A stretch of 5,745 nucleotides of DNA from CAWEHT01 sp963808455 (GCA_963808455.1 CAWEHT010000326.1:1-5745), one strand, 5' to 3'; positions 1-5,745 are shown, numbered from the stretch's first letter. Notes: generated by a model not told the origin, from the sequence alone. Program-made: numbers and translations.

Positions 1-69
1 TAACATTGTGAGGTACGCGAACCAGCGGTCGAAGCGCTGGACGCCATTGGTAGGTGTTGACACGGCCAT
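1..69 (-). CDS. N-terminal 23 codons of an unidentified protein, cut by the window edge
   Basis: An ATG at 69-67 opens a reading frame that stays open for 23 codons to the window edge. The peptide begins MAVSTPTNGVQRF and ends WFAYLTML. It follows the lipoprotein stop codon by 24 nt and has an AGGAAG ribosome binding site 5 nt before the ATG, so it is probably the next gene of the same operon. A short polar N-terminus with Arg/Asp residues followed by an aromatic-hydrophobic run would suit a membrane protein entering its first transmembrane segment, but 23 residues are too few to assign a family. The start is supported by the ribosome binding site and the tight spacing; the function is unknown. 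Confidence 0.6.
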   Translation of the reverse strand, partial: MAVSTPTNGVQRFDRWFAYLTML

Positions 70-74
70 CGATG

Positions 75-80
75 CTTCCT
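75..80 (-). promoter_or_regulatory. Ribosome binding site of the leftmost partial gene
   Basis: The minus strand reads AGGAAG, then 5 nt, then the ATG at 69-67. It lies in the 24-nt gap after the lipoprotein stop. It is the main reason for calling a gene start here rather than untranslated sequence. Confidence 0.55.
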
Positions 81-93
81 GCCTTGGCTGTCC

Positions 94-1791
94 TCAGTGC
101 CAGCTGATCACGCGCTCGTTGACATAATCCGTGTGGATCTGGATTTGGTCGTTGATCTGCCCGGCAAACAACGGCTGCTGGCCCGAGCCGTCGGGCGCCA
201 TAGCCCAGATCTCCCAGCGACCGGTCCGGTCCGTGATGAAGGCGATCTGCCGGCCGTCCGGCGACCACGCCGGCGACAGGTTGTGCGGTGGGTCGATCTT
301 GTCGGGGCCAACCGTCTGCCAGAGCGGGATATCCGTCAGCCGCACCCGGCCCGAGCCGTCGCTGTTGATGCGGTAGATGTCGTAGCGGCTGCCGCTGTTG
401 CTGCGCTCGGTGAAAGCGATATACTGCCCGTCGGGCGAGAAGGCCGGCGCCTTGTCCTCGACCACGCCGGTGAGGTAATTCTTGTAGTCCCCGTTGACGC
501 TGGTCTCCAGCAGGCCGTTGCCGGCCTCGCAGACGATGCGCCAGGCCTTGGTCGGGTCCCAGGCCGGGCGGAAGGCGTACATGCCGCCGTAGAGATCCTC
601 GCCGTGATCGCCGCGGGTCAGGTCGATGGTGTGCAGTGACCAGTGCTCGTCGGGCGGCATCATAAAGCAGAGCAGCGCGCCGCCCGCCCCGACCTCTACG
701 GAGAAGTCATAAGCCCCGTATGGGGGGTACGTCCCTGGGCTGTACGGCATGCACTCCGAGTGGGGATCGACCCAACCCTCGTGCTGGTAATTCACCACGA
801 TGTAGCGGCCGTCGGGCGACCATTCGGCGCCCTTGGCCTTGCGCAGGTGATCAGCCACCTGGCGCACGTTGGAGCCATCCACGTCGATGACCCACACCGA
901 GCCCGTGACGCCCTGCCAGCGGGTGAAGGCCACCTGTTTCCCATCCCACGAGAGGGCCGGGTCCATGCCGGTGGTGAGCTGGCGCAGGCCGCTGCCGTCG
1001 GCGTCGATGATCATGATCGCCCCGCCGCTCGAGGTCTGGAAGACCAGCTTGCCCCGGCCTGCCGGCGTCGGCAGGCCGGACGGCCCGGCGGAGGCCGCCG
1101 CGTTTGCCGGCGGGGCGCCCTGGGCGGCCGGCGTGGGTTGGGGCGTGCCTGGAGGCGGTTGGGCCAGTGCCGGCAGCGGCGCGGTCTCCGCTAAGCTGAT
1201 GGGGGCCTGTGTTGGAGCTGCGGGCGTCGCTCCTGCCGGCACCTGCACCGGCAGCCCCGCCGCCCCTTCACCCAGCGCCACGAGCCCCACCGAGAGCCAG
1301 CCCTGCTGCCCGGCCGCCTGCACGAGCAGCCAACCGTGCGTCGGGTCGGTGGCCAGGGCCGTGAAGCCGTCCCCCGGGTAGAGCGTGCCCAGGACAGGAT
1401 AGCCCGTGCCCGGCCCCTGGCGCAGGTTCACCGAGTCGGTCCGCACCTGGCCGGCCACCCCTTGCGTCGCCGTCATAGTGGCAGTGGGGACAGGCACGGG
1501 TACGGCCGGAGCGGACGCTCCGGGCGTACCCGTGGTGGCCCCATCTGCCGCTGCGGAGGCGACCTGCGCCTGCTTCAGCGCCGCGCTCGGGGTGAAGACC
1601 GCGATCGGGAACGGCGTGTGCGTGGGCTCGATCGTGGGCAAGTCCGGCGTCGGCCAGTCCAGCACGGCGCCCGGCGACTGAGCCACTGCGGCGTGTCCCG
1701 TGCCCGCGCACCCACCCAAGACCAGGGCCGCTGCCAGCCCCAAAGATAGCCCGCCCAGCAATCGAAGCATTCTCATACGATACTTGCTCAT
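94..1791 (-). CDS. Lipoprotein with SH3b domain and six-bladed PD40 (TolB-like) propeller
   Basis: A 565-aa predicted secreted lipoprotein. Residues 1-27 form a signal peptide with basic residues (K3, R5, R7, R10), a hydrophobic core and lipobox L-G-G-C, with the lipidated Cys at 28. Residues 29-114 are a Pro/Thr/Ala-rich linker. Residues about 115-173 match a bacterial SH3 domain (VNLRQGPGTGYPVLG and GWLLV are typical), a fold that often binds cell wall. A second low-complexity linker runs 174-246. Residues 247-565 hold PD40/WD40-like repeats with the WSPDGR/FSPDGQ and DxDGSxxRQL signatures. The ATG at 1791 is chosen because it is preceded by GGAGG, gives a clean signal peptide, and overlaps the permease stop as ATGA; the frame stays open upstream to 1866 but that would bury the signal peptide. 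It is intact, unlike the pump genes. Its substrate is unknown; translational coupling suggests it works with the pump or shares its regulation. Confidence 0.85.
   Translation of the reverse strand: MSKYRMRMLRLLGGLSLGLAAALVLGGCAGTGHAAVAQSPGAVLDWPTPDLPTIEPTHTPFPIAVFTPSAALKQAQVASAAADGATTGTPGASAPAVPVPVPTATMTATQGVAGQVRTDSVNLRQGPGTGYPVLGTLYPGDGFTALATDPTHGWLLVQAAGQQGWLSVGLVALGEGAAGLPVQVPAGATPAAPTQAPISLAETAPLPALAQPPPGTPQPTPAAQGAPPANAAASAGPSGLPTPAGRGKLVFQTSSGGAIMIIDADGSGLRQLTTGMDPALSWDGKQVAFTRWQGVTGSVWVIDVDGSNVRQVADHLRKAKGAEWSPDGRYIVVNYQHEGWVDPHSECMPYSPGTYPPYGAYDFSVEVGAGGALLCFMMPPDEHWSLHTIDLTRGDHGEDLYGGMYAFRPAWDPTKAWRIVCEAGNGLLETSVNGDYKNYLTGVVEDKAPAFSPDGQYIAFTERSNSGSRYDIYRINSDGSGRVRLTDIPLWQTVGPDKIDPPHNLSPAWSPDGRQIAFITDRTGRWEIWAMAPDGSGQQPLFAGQINDQIQIHTDYVNERVISWH
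1788..1791 (-). promoter_or_regulatory. ATGA stop/start overlap (translational coupling)
   Basis: The permease stop TGA (1790-1788) and the lipoprotein start ATG (1791-1789) share bases as ATGA. Such overlaps commonly let a terminating ribosome restart on the next gene, so lipoprotein output would depend on translation of the C-terminal part of the permease. Confidence 0.75.
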
Positions 1792-2801
1792 GCTGCCTCC
1801 GCATCGGGCGCCGGCTCCTCCGCTGCCCCGCCCAGCGAACGGGCGGCCGTCCCGCGTCGTAGCCACCCGGCCAGCCTGGCGGCTGCGCCGTCCAGGAGGT
1901 TGTAGGCCACCGGCACCAGGACCAGCGAGAGCAACGTCGAAGTAATCGAGCCGCCGATCACCACGGCGGCCATCGGCGCGCGCGTGGCCGAGCCCGCGCC
2001 GCTGTCGAGCAGCATGGGCAGCAGGGCGCAGATCAAGGCCGCCGAGGTCATCAGGATCGGCCGCAACCGGAGCGCGCCCGCGTGGGCCAGGGCCTCCTTG
2101 CGGCCATAGCCGTCCTCCCTGCGGAGCTGATTCGTGAAGTCAACGATCAGGATGGCGTTCTTGGTCACAACGCCGGCTAAGAGCACCATGCCCAGGAGCG
2201 AGGTCAGGTTCAGCGTTTGCCCGGTGACCAGCAGCCCGCCCAGCGCGCCCACCACCGACACGGGCAGCGAAAACAGGATGGCCAGTGGGTGCATCCAGCT
2301 TTCGTAGAGCGCCACCAGCAGCATGTAGATCAGCACGATCGAAAGCGCCAGCGCCAGGAAGAGCGTCGAGAAGGTATTGCGCTGGATCGTGGCCGTGCCG
2401 GTAAACTGATAGGAATAGCCCTGAGGAAACTTGACCTGGCTGCGCAGCGCCGCGTCGATGTCATTGGTGACGTCAGCGGAGGGCCGCCCGGCCGCGGTGG
2501 TGCTCAGCGTGACGATACTTTGCCGGTTGGCGTGTGAGATGGTCGCCGGCGCCAGATCGTTGTTCACGCTCACCACCTGCTGCAGCGACACCTCTTGTCC
2601 GTCCAGGTAGCCGACCGGAACCTGCAGCAGCAGGTCCATACCCGCGTGCTCATCCGGCGCCATCCGCAGCACCACGGAGATGTCGCTCTGTCCCTCCTGC
2701 TTGAACTTGCCTACCTCGGTCCCGCTCAGCGCCGTGCGCAGCGTGCTCGCCACGGCCGCCGCCGAAACGCCCTGGTCCGCCGACAGGTCGGGGTCGGCCA
2801 C
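1788..2801 (-). CDS. Permease C-terminal part (restored residues 750-1086)
   Basis: This is the same reading frame as the middle part, continuing after the TGA. It encodes the rest of the second loop (GVSAAAVASTLRTALSGTEVGKF is typical of the docking region) and membrane segments 8-12, with Lys963 of the proton relay. It ends in an Ala/Glu-rich cytoplasmic tail. A GTG at 2801-2799 lies 9 nt after an AGGTGA sequence, so independent restart is conceivable, although no RND family member is known to me to be made this way. Confidence 0.7.
   Translation of the reverse strand: MADPDLSADQGVSAAAVASTLRTALSGTEVGKFKQEGQSDISVVLRMAPDEHAGMDLLLQVPVGYLDGQEVSLQQVVSVNNDLAPATISHANRQSIVTLSTTAAGRPSADVTNDIDAALRSQVKFPQGYSYQFTGTATIQRNTFSTLFLALALSIVLIYMLLVALYESWMHPLAILFSLPVSVVGALGGLLVTGQTLNLTSLLGMVLLAGVVTKNAILIVDFTNQLRREDGYGRKEALAHAGALRLRPILMTSAALICALLPMLLDSGAGSATRAPMAAVVIGGSITSTLLSLVLVPVAYNLLDGAAARLAGWLRRGTAARSLGGAAEEPAPDAEAA
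1796..1800 (-). promoter_or_regulatory. Ribosome binding site of the lipoprotein gene
   Basis: The minus strand reads GGAGG followed by CAGC and then ATG at 1791. The spacing is short (4 nt), but the core is strong and lies within the last codons of the permease gene. It decides the start in favour of 1791 over the in-frame ATGs at 1776 and 1770. Confidence 0.6.
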
Positions 2802-2810
2802 GAGCCGCGC

Positions 2811-2813
2811 TCA
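2811..2813 (-). other. In-frame TGA stop inside the permease
   Basis: The minus strand reads GTC AGG TGA GCG CGG CTC GTG, with family-like sequence in the same frame on both sides (codon 746). The TGA forms the end of an AGGTGA motif (2816-2811). Reassignment of TGA is unlikely, because the lipoprotein and the restored adaptor and permease all end naturally on TGA. Confidence 0.8.
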
Positions 2814-3458
2814 CCTGACTGGAGCCGCGTCGGGGTTGAGCACCGTGCCGGCCCCGCGCACCCCGGCGATGGCCTTCTCGGCCTGGTTCGCCAGCACGAT
2901 CAACTGGCTGGCGTCCGGGCCGGAGATCTGCACCGTGATCGTGCTGGTCTCGCCCTGGCCCAACCCCAGGGCCTGTGTGCCGGCCATGGAGATCTTGGCC
3001 TCGGGGATCTTCGCCAGTGCCTTCCGCAGGTCGGCCATGACGGCGTCTACCGAGCGCTGCCGCCGGCTCTTGTCCCCCAGCTCCAGCGTGATGCTTGCCG
3101 AGTTCGCGCTGGACGTATTGACATTCAGCGTTCCAGTCGAGGCGCCCACCTCGCTGAGGATCTGCCGGGCTTCGGGCACGCGCTGGCGGATGATCGTTTC
3201 GGCCTCGCGCACGGCCGCGTCGGTGGCGGCCAGGTTGGTGCCCGCCGGCATGTCGACGGTGATCGCGATGTGGCCGTCATCCTCCGACGACAGCAGCTCG
3301 CTGCCCACCGCGCCGCTGACCGCCAGGTAGGCGCCGGCCGCAAGCGAGGCCGCCGCGATCAGCAGGACCGCGGCCTGCGTGAACGGGTTCTTGAGCGCCC
3401 AGCGGACCAACCTGCCATAGCCGCCCGCCAGGCCGTCGAACGCCGCCTCCCAGGCACG
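2811..3458 (-). CDS. Permease middle part (restored residues 531-745)
   Basis: This is the second open frame, beginning where the first leaves the family sequence. It encodes the linker after segment 6, membrane segment 7 (NPFTQAAVLLIAAASLAAG) and much of the second extracytoplasmic loop, including the family-like GHIAITVDMPAGTNLAATD. It ends at TGA 2813-2811 directly after APVR. A TTG at 3410-3408 could in principle act as a start codon, but no good ribosome binding site was seen, so this is best read as the continuation of the upstream frame. Confidence 0.7.
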   Translation of the reverse strand, partial: RAWEAAFDGLAGGYGRLVRWALKNPFTQAAVLLIAAASLAAGAYLAVSGAVGSELLSSEDDGHIAITVDMPAGTNLAATDAAVREAETIIRQRVPEARQILSEVGASTGTLNVNTSSANSASITLELGDKSRRQRSVDAVMADLRKALAKIPEAKISMAGTQALGLGQGETSTITVQISGPDASQLIVLANQAEKAIAGVRGAGTVLNPDAAPVR

Positions 3459-5049
3459 GATCGAAGACGTGCCAGAGCCAGCGCACCGGCGCGGTCAGGA
3501 GCCAGAGGGCCCCATGGCGTGCCTCGGCCTCCGCCGGCTCGACTCTTTCTTCCTTCATCCATCGCGACGCCAGCATGGGCGTCAGCGTGAATGACACCAG
3601 CAGCGAGAAGATCGAGGCCGCGGCGATCGTCACGCCGTAGGAGCGCAGGAACTGGCCGACGATGCCGCTCGTGAAGGCGACCGGCAGGTACACTACCACG
3701 TTGACCAGGGTGATCGCGATGGCGGCCATGCCGATCTCCGAGCGGCCGTCGAGCGCTGCCTGCGCCCGGCGCTTGCCCATCTTAAGATGCCGCTCGGTGT
3801 TTTCCAGCACTACGATCGAATCGTCAACCAGGATGCCGATCACCAGCGTGAGCGCCATGAGCGTGATCATGTTCAGGCTGAAGCCGAGCGCCCACATGAC
3901 CAGGAAGGTCGAGATGATCGAGGTCGGGATGGCCAGCAGGATGATCAACGTGCTGCGGAAGTTGTGCAGGAAGGCGAGCATGATCAGGCCCGTGATCAGG
4001 ATGGCCAGGATCAGGTCCGTCTGCACCGAGCTGACCGAGGCCTGCGTGAATATGGAGTCGTCGTGGACGACCGTCAGGCTGGCGCCCGCCGGGAGCCGGG
4101 CAGACAGGTTCCCTATCGCCGCGCGCACCTGGCTCGCCACCTGGATGGTGTTGGCGTCGCCCGTCTTCACCACGCTGATGGCCACTGCGTCGATGCCGTT
4201 GTAGCGCAGGATGTGTGTCTGGTCGGCATAGCCCGCGTGCACGCCGGCCACGTCGCCCAACCGGACGATGCCGCCGCTGTTCTGGCCGGGCAGCGGCCCC
4301 GCGCCTTGCGACCCGACGATCACCATGTTCTGGAGCGCCGCGACGCTCTGGTAAGCGGTGACCGCGCGCACCGGGCTGGTGCGCCGCCCCTGGTCCATGT
4401 CGCCGGCCGGCACGGTCACGTTGTTGGCCGCCAGCGCCTCCTGGACCGCCTGGACCGGCAGCCCATAGGCCACCAGCTTGGCCGGGTCCGGCTCGACCAG
4501 CATCTGGCGATCGCGGCCCCCCGCCACGTCCACCGAGGCGACCCCGCTGATGCTCTGCAGTGCCGGCTTGATGTTATCCTTGGCGTACTGCGCCAGCTCG
4601 TCCTGGCCTTGCGGGCCGCTGAGCACGAGCTGCACGATCGGCGTGGCGTTGATGTCCGTCTTGATGACGATCGGCTCTTGCGCATCGGTGGGCAGGGTGC
4701 TGCGGATCGTGGCAAGCTGCCTTTCCACGTCGACGGAGGCCTGGTTGGCATCGACCCCATCTTGAAACTGGATCTCCACGATGCTCAGGTTGTCGCTCGA
4801 CTGCGAAGTCAGCTGGTCGATCCCACTGACCCCGGCCACGGCATCCTCGATCGGCTTGGTCACCTGGTCCTCGATGTCAGAGGAGGAGGCGCCCGGAAAG
4901 ACAGTCACGATACTCACGAGGGGCAGGTCAGACTTGGGGAAGCGATCTACTTGCAGCATCGTGAACGAACGCAGGCCCAGCACGACGATCATCATGATGA
5001 CCATGAGTACCGTCAGCGGGCGGCGGATCGCCAGTTTGGTCAGTCCCAT
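3277..5049 (-). CDS. Permease N-terminal part as read (genuine to residue 530)
   Basis: This is the first open frame of the interrupted permease. Residues 1-530 (5049-3460) are genuine RND sequence: membrane segment 1, the first porter/docking loop (PGASSSDIEDQVTKPIEDA and the GVASVDVAGGRDRQMLVE stretch are characteristic) and membrane segments 2-6 ending FTLTPMLASRWM. From about residue 531 to the stop at 3277 the translation is out of frame, Gly/Arg-rich and unlike the family. If the frameshift is real, the product would be a half-transporter with a nonsense tail. Confidence 0.75.
   Translation of the reverse strand: MGLTKLAIRRPLTVLMVIMMIVVLGLRSFTMLQVDRFPKSDLPLVSIVTVFPGASSSDIEDQVTKPIEDAVAGVSGIDQLTSQSSDNLSIVEIQFQDGVDANQASVDVERQLATIRSTLPTDAQEPIVIKTDINATPIVQLVLSGPQGQDELAQYAKDNIKPALQSISGVASVDVAGGRDRQMLVEPDPAKLVAYGLPVQAVQEALAANNVTVPAGDMDQGRRTSPVRAVTAYQSVAALQNMVIVGSQGAGPLPGQNSGGIVRLGDVAGVHAGYADQTHILRYNGIDAVAISVVKTGDANTIQVASQVRAAIGNLSARLPAGASLTVVHDDSIFTQASVSSVQTDLILAILITGLIMLAFLHNFRSTLIILLAIPTSIISTFLVMWALGFSLNMITLMALTLVIGILVDDSIVVLENTERHLKMGKRRAQAALDGRSEIGMAAIAITLVNVVVYLPVAFTSGIVGQFLRSYGVTIAAASIFSLLVSFTLTPMLASRWMKEERVEPAEAEARHGALWLLTAPVRWLWHVFDPCLGGGVRRPGGRLWQVGPLGAQEPVHAGRGPADRGGLACGRRLPGGQRRGGQRAAVVGG
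3457..3462 (-). other. Apparent +1 frameshift in the permease
   Basis: The minus strand reads GAT CCG TGC CTG, giving the non-family residues D-P-C-L. Dropping one C gives GAT CGT GCC TGG GAG (D-R-A-W-E) and joins the upstream frame to membrane segment 7. The extra base is best placed at 3458-3459, with a few nucleotides of uncertainty. Confidence 0.75.
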
Positions 5050-5741
5050 ATCTCACATTCCTTGATCTCTGCGCTCACGACCCCTTGTCGATCTCGACCC
5101 TGGCCCCTGGTGCCAGGCCATCCTGCCCCGCCGTCACCACCTGCTCGGCCATCCTGCAGGCCCGAGGTCACTTCGATACGTCCGCCATCCTGCAGGCCGG
5201 TCGTCACCGACCGTTGTTCGACCGTACCGTTCTTTACAACAAAGGCCACCTGCCGGTCGCTGGCCTGCACGATCGCCGCCTGCGGCACCAGCAGCGCGGA
5301 CGGCTTTGACTGGGTCAGGATCGAAACGGTCACGAACATGCCGCTGTGCAGTTGCTTTTCATCATCCTTGGGGGTAACGCGTATAGCCACAGTGTGCGTC
5401 CTGCTGTCGGCTATCGGTGCGACGGTGGTGACGAGGGCCGGGAAGTCGCGGCCCGGGTAAGCCGCGCTGCGCAGGGCCGCCGGCTGGCCCACCCGTACCT
5501 GGCCCAGCCGGCTCTCGTCCACGTTGATCAGCGCCTCGTTGTCGTCCGACACGACGAGCGCGACGGGCGAACCCGGCCCTGCCACGCTGCCCACGCTGAT
5601 GTATAGCTCCGCGACCGTGCCGTCGAACGGCGCGGCGGATGGTGGTATAGCCCAGTTGGGTTTGTGCCAGGTCCAATGCCGCTTTGGCCTCCGCCACGCC
5701 GGCGTGCTGAGCAAGACCAACCGGAACCAAGTACAGGACAT
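5040..5741 (-). CDS. Adaptor reading frame as written (genuine only between about 5633 and 5148)
   Basis: This is the longest uninterrupted frame through the adaptor. Only its central part, APFDGTV to the second GLQDG, is real adaptor sequence. The first residues (MSCTWFRLVLL) and the Gly/Arg-rich tail are frameshift products. In this frame translation would run past the true stop and end at TGA 5042-5040, 10 nt inside the permease gene. It is listed because an automatic annotation would call this interval. Confidence 0.55.
   Translation of the reverse strand: MSCTWFRLVLLSTPAWRRPKRHWTWHKPNWAIPPSAAPFDGTVAELYISVGSVAGPGSPVALVVSDDNEALINVDESRLGQVRVGQPAALRSAAYPGRDFPALVTTVAPIADSRTHTVAIRVTPKDDEKQLHSGMFVTVSILTQSKPSALLVPQAAIVQASDRQVAFVVKNGTVEQRSVTTGLQDGGRIEVTSGLQDGRAGGDGGAGWPGTRGQGRDRQGVVSAEIKECEIWD
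5058..5063 (-). promoter_or_regulatory. Ribosome binding site of the permease gene
   Basis: The minus strand reads AAGGAA followed by 8 nt and the ATG at 5049-5047, inside the 25-nt gap after the restored adaptor stop. It supports the ATG at 5049 as the true start. Confidence 0.65.
5117..5198 (-). repeat. Short direct repeats encoding GLQDG motifs in the adaptor
   Basis: The 15-bp sequence GCCATCCTGCAGGCC (plus strand) occurs at 5148-5162 and again at 5184-5198, and its first 9 bases recur at 5117-5125. In the restored protein they encode two GLQDG motifs and a related GQDGL, which belong to the repeated turns of the membrane-proximal domain. The repeat is therefore explained by protein structure, but identical DNA copies can promote slippage. 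Confidence 0.6.
5144..5150 (-). other. Apparent +1 frameshift in the adaptor, second site
   Basis: The minus strand reads CAG GAT GGC CGA GCA. Dropping one C gives GAT GGC GAG CAG GTG GTG (D-G-E-Q-V-V) and a normal C-terminus ending 25 nt before the permease start. The extra base is at 5147 or 5148, at the edge of a short direct repeat. Confidence 0.7.
5631..5638 (-). other. Apparent +1 frameshift in the adaptor, first site
   Basis: The minus strand around the lipoyl motif reads ATC CGC CGC GCC GTT. Dropping one C gives ATC CGC GCG CCG TTC GAC (I-R-A-P-F-D), the near-invariant lipoyl sequence. Both flanking frames are family-like only on their own side of this point, which places the extra base at about 5634. 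Confidence 0.8.
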
Positions 5742-5745
5742 AGTC

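Larger units (their letters stand above)
1788..5049 (-). pseudogene. RND (HAE1/AcrB-like) efflux permease, full length but interrupted by one frameshift and one in-frame stop
   Basis: With one extra base near 3459 removed, this reads as about 1086 codons, normal length for an RND permease of the inner (cytoplasmic) membrane, which exports substrates in exchange for protons. Twelve membrane segments can be placed (roughly residues 10-30, 343-361, 365-387, 391-413, 440-462, 470-495, 553-577, 893-915, 919-942, 946-968, 997-1015, 1026-1051), with large extracytoplasmic loops after segments 1 and 7. The proton-relay signature is present: Asp409-Asp410 in VIGILVDDSIVVLEN and Lys963 in VTKNAILIVDF. 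The start ATG at 5049 has an AAGGAA site and lies 25 nt after the adaptor stop. A TGA at codon 746 interrupts the second loop. The rest is not decayed, so the damage is recent or a sequence error. The substrate cannot be predicted; drug, lipid or other amphiphile export are all possible. Confidence 0.85.
5075..5745 (-). pseudogene. RND efflux adaptor (membrane-fusion protein), C-terminal 222 residues, two apparent frameshifts
   Basis: Removing one extra base near 5634 and one near 5147 gives a continuous 222-residue frame from the window edge to TGA 5077-5075. In order it shows: the end of an alpha-helical hairpin (residues about 17-36, VAEAKAALDLAQTQLGYTTI); the second lipoyl half with the hallmark IRAPFDGTVAELYISVG (36-52); a beta-barrel with SRLGQVRVGQPAALR; and a membrane-proximal domain with LLVPQAAIVQ and repeated GLQDG motifs ending in ARVEIDKGS. 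These are typical of periplasmic adaptor subunits that bridge an RND permease to the outside. The N-terminus, signal or lipobox lies beyond 5745. It sits immediately upstream of the permease gene, the usual order for such pairs. The two frameshifts leave otherwise undamaged coding sequence, so either recent inactivation or sequence error is possible. Confidence 0.82.

Noticed and set aside
1054..1270. GC-rich, internally repetitive stretch that might be a regulatory or mobile repeat
   Set aside because: It encodes the Pro/Ala/Gly-rich linker between the SH3b domain and the propeller of the lipoprotein; the low complexity is explained by the protein.
1440..1710. Repeated short GTG/GGC-type tracts as a possible tandem repeat
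   Set aside because: They correspond to the Pro/Thr/Val/Ala-rich linker after the lipobox; no exact repeat unit of constant length was found.
2795..2813. TGA as a selenocysteine codon, with a small hairpin CGGC-TCGTG-GCCG just downstream
   Set aside because: The hairpin has only four base pairs and starts 3 nt after the TGA, unlike a normal bacterial selenocysteine element. RND permeases are not a known selenoprotein family.
2595..3590. A 331-codon plus-strand open frame, and similar ones at 97-639 and 643-1194
   Set aside because: They have Arg/Ala/Gly-rich composition and no domain signature, and they lie opposite well-supported minus-strand coding sequence. They are treated as shadows.
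3787..5460. A 557-codon open frame on the plus strand, opposite the permease and adaptor genes
   Set aside because: It lies antisense to clear RND family sequence and crosses from one gene into the next. It is dominated by Arg, His, Asp and Gly with no recognisable domain, as expected from GC-rich codon usage on the other strand.
3457..5638. Programmed +1 ribosomal frameshifting at the three shift sites
   Set aside because: None of the sites has a slippery sequence with an adjacent stop codon as in known +1 cases such as prfB, and three separate shifts in two neighbouring genes would be unprecedented to my knowledge. Error or mutation is simpler.

Overview
The window is a stretch of GC-rich bacterial chromosome in which every supported gene lies on the minus strand. 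Transcription therefore runs from the right edge to the left edge. Genes are packed with 24-25 nt gaps or a 4-nt overlap, which fits one operon. No promoter or terminator is visible inside it. The style of the lipoprotein (long Pro/Thr/Ala-rich linkers, a bacterial SH3 domain, then TolB-like PD40 repeats) resembles Chloroflexota (Anaerolineae/Caldilineae-type) genomes. That is an inference from general familiarity, not a database match.

Layout in transcription order: (1) 5745-5075, the C-terminal 222 residues of an RND/HlyD-type membrane-fusion (adaptor) protein, whose 5' end is outside the window; (2) 5049-1788, a full-length RND (HAE1/AcrB-like) efflux permease of about 1086 codons; (3) 1791-94, a 565-aa lipoprotein with an SH3b domain and a six-bladed PD40 propeller, whose ATG overlaps the permease stop as ATGA; (4) 69-1, the first 23 codons of a further gene with its own ribosome binding site, running off the left edge.

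As written, the adaptor and permease are both interrupted. The adaptor carries two apparent 1-nt insertions (near 5634 and 5147). The permease carries one (near 3459) plus an in-frame TGA (2813-2811). Removing the three extra bases restores continuous, family-typical protein sequence, so the ancestral products are clear. All three insertions are one extra C next to a CG on the coding strand, while the 1.7-kb lipoprotein gene is intact. Either the pump was inactivated recently or the sequence contains consensus errors; the window alone cannot decide.

If intact, adaptor and permease would form a proton-driven export pump and the coupled lipoprotein would be an extracytoplasmic partner. No outer-membrane channel gene is seen in the window, which would fit a single-membrane host, but the upstream side of the operon is not visible. 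No mobile element, RNA gene or CRISPR array was found.
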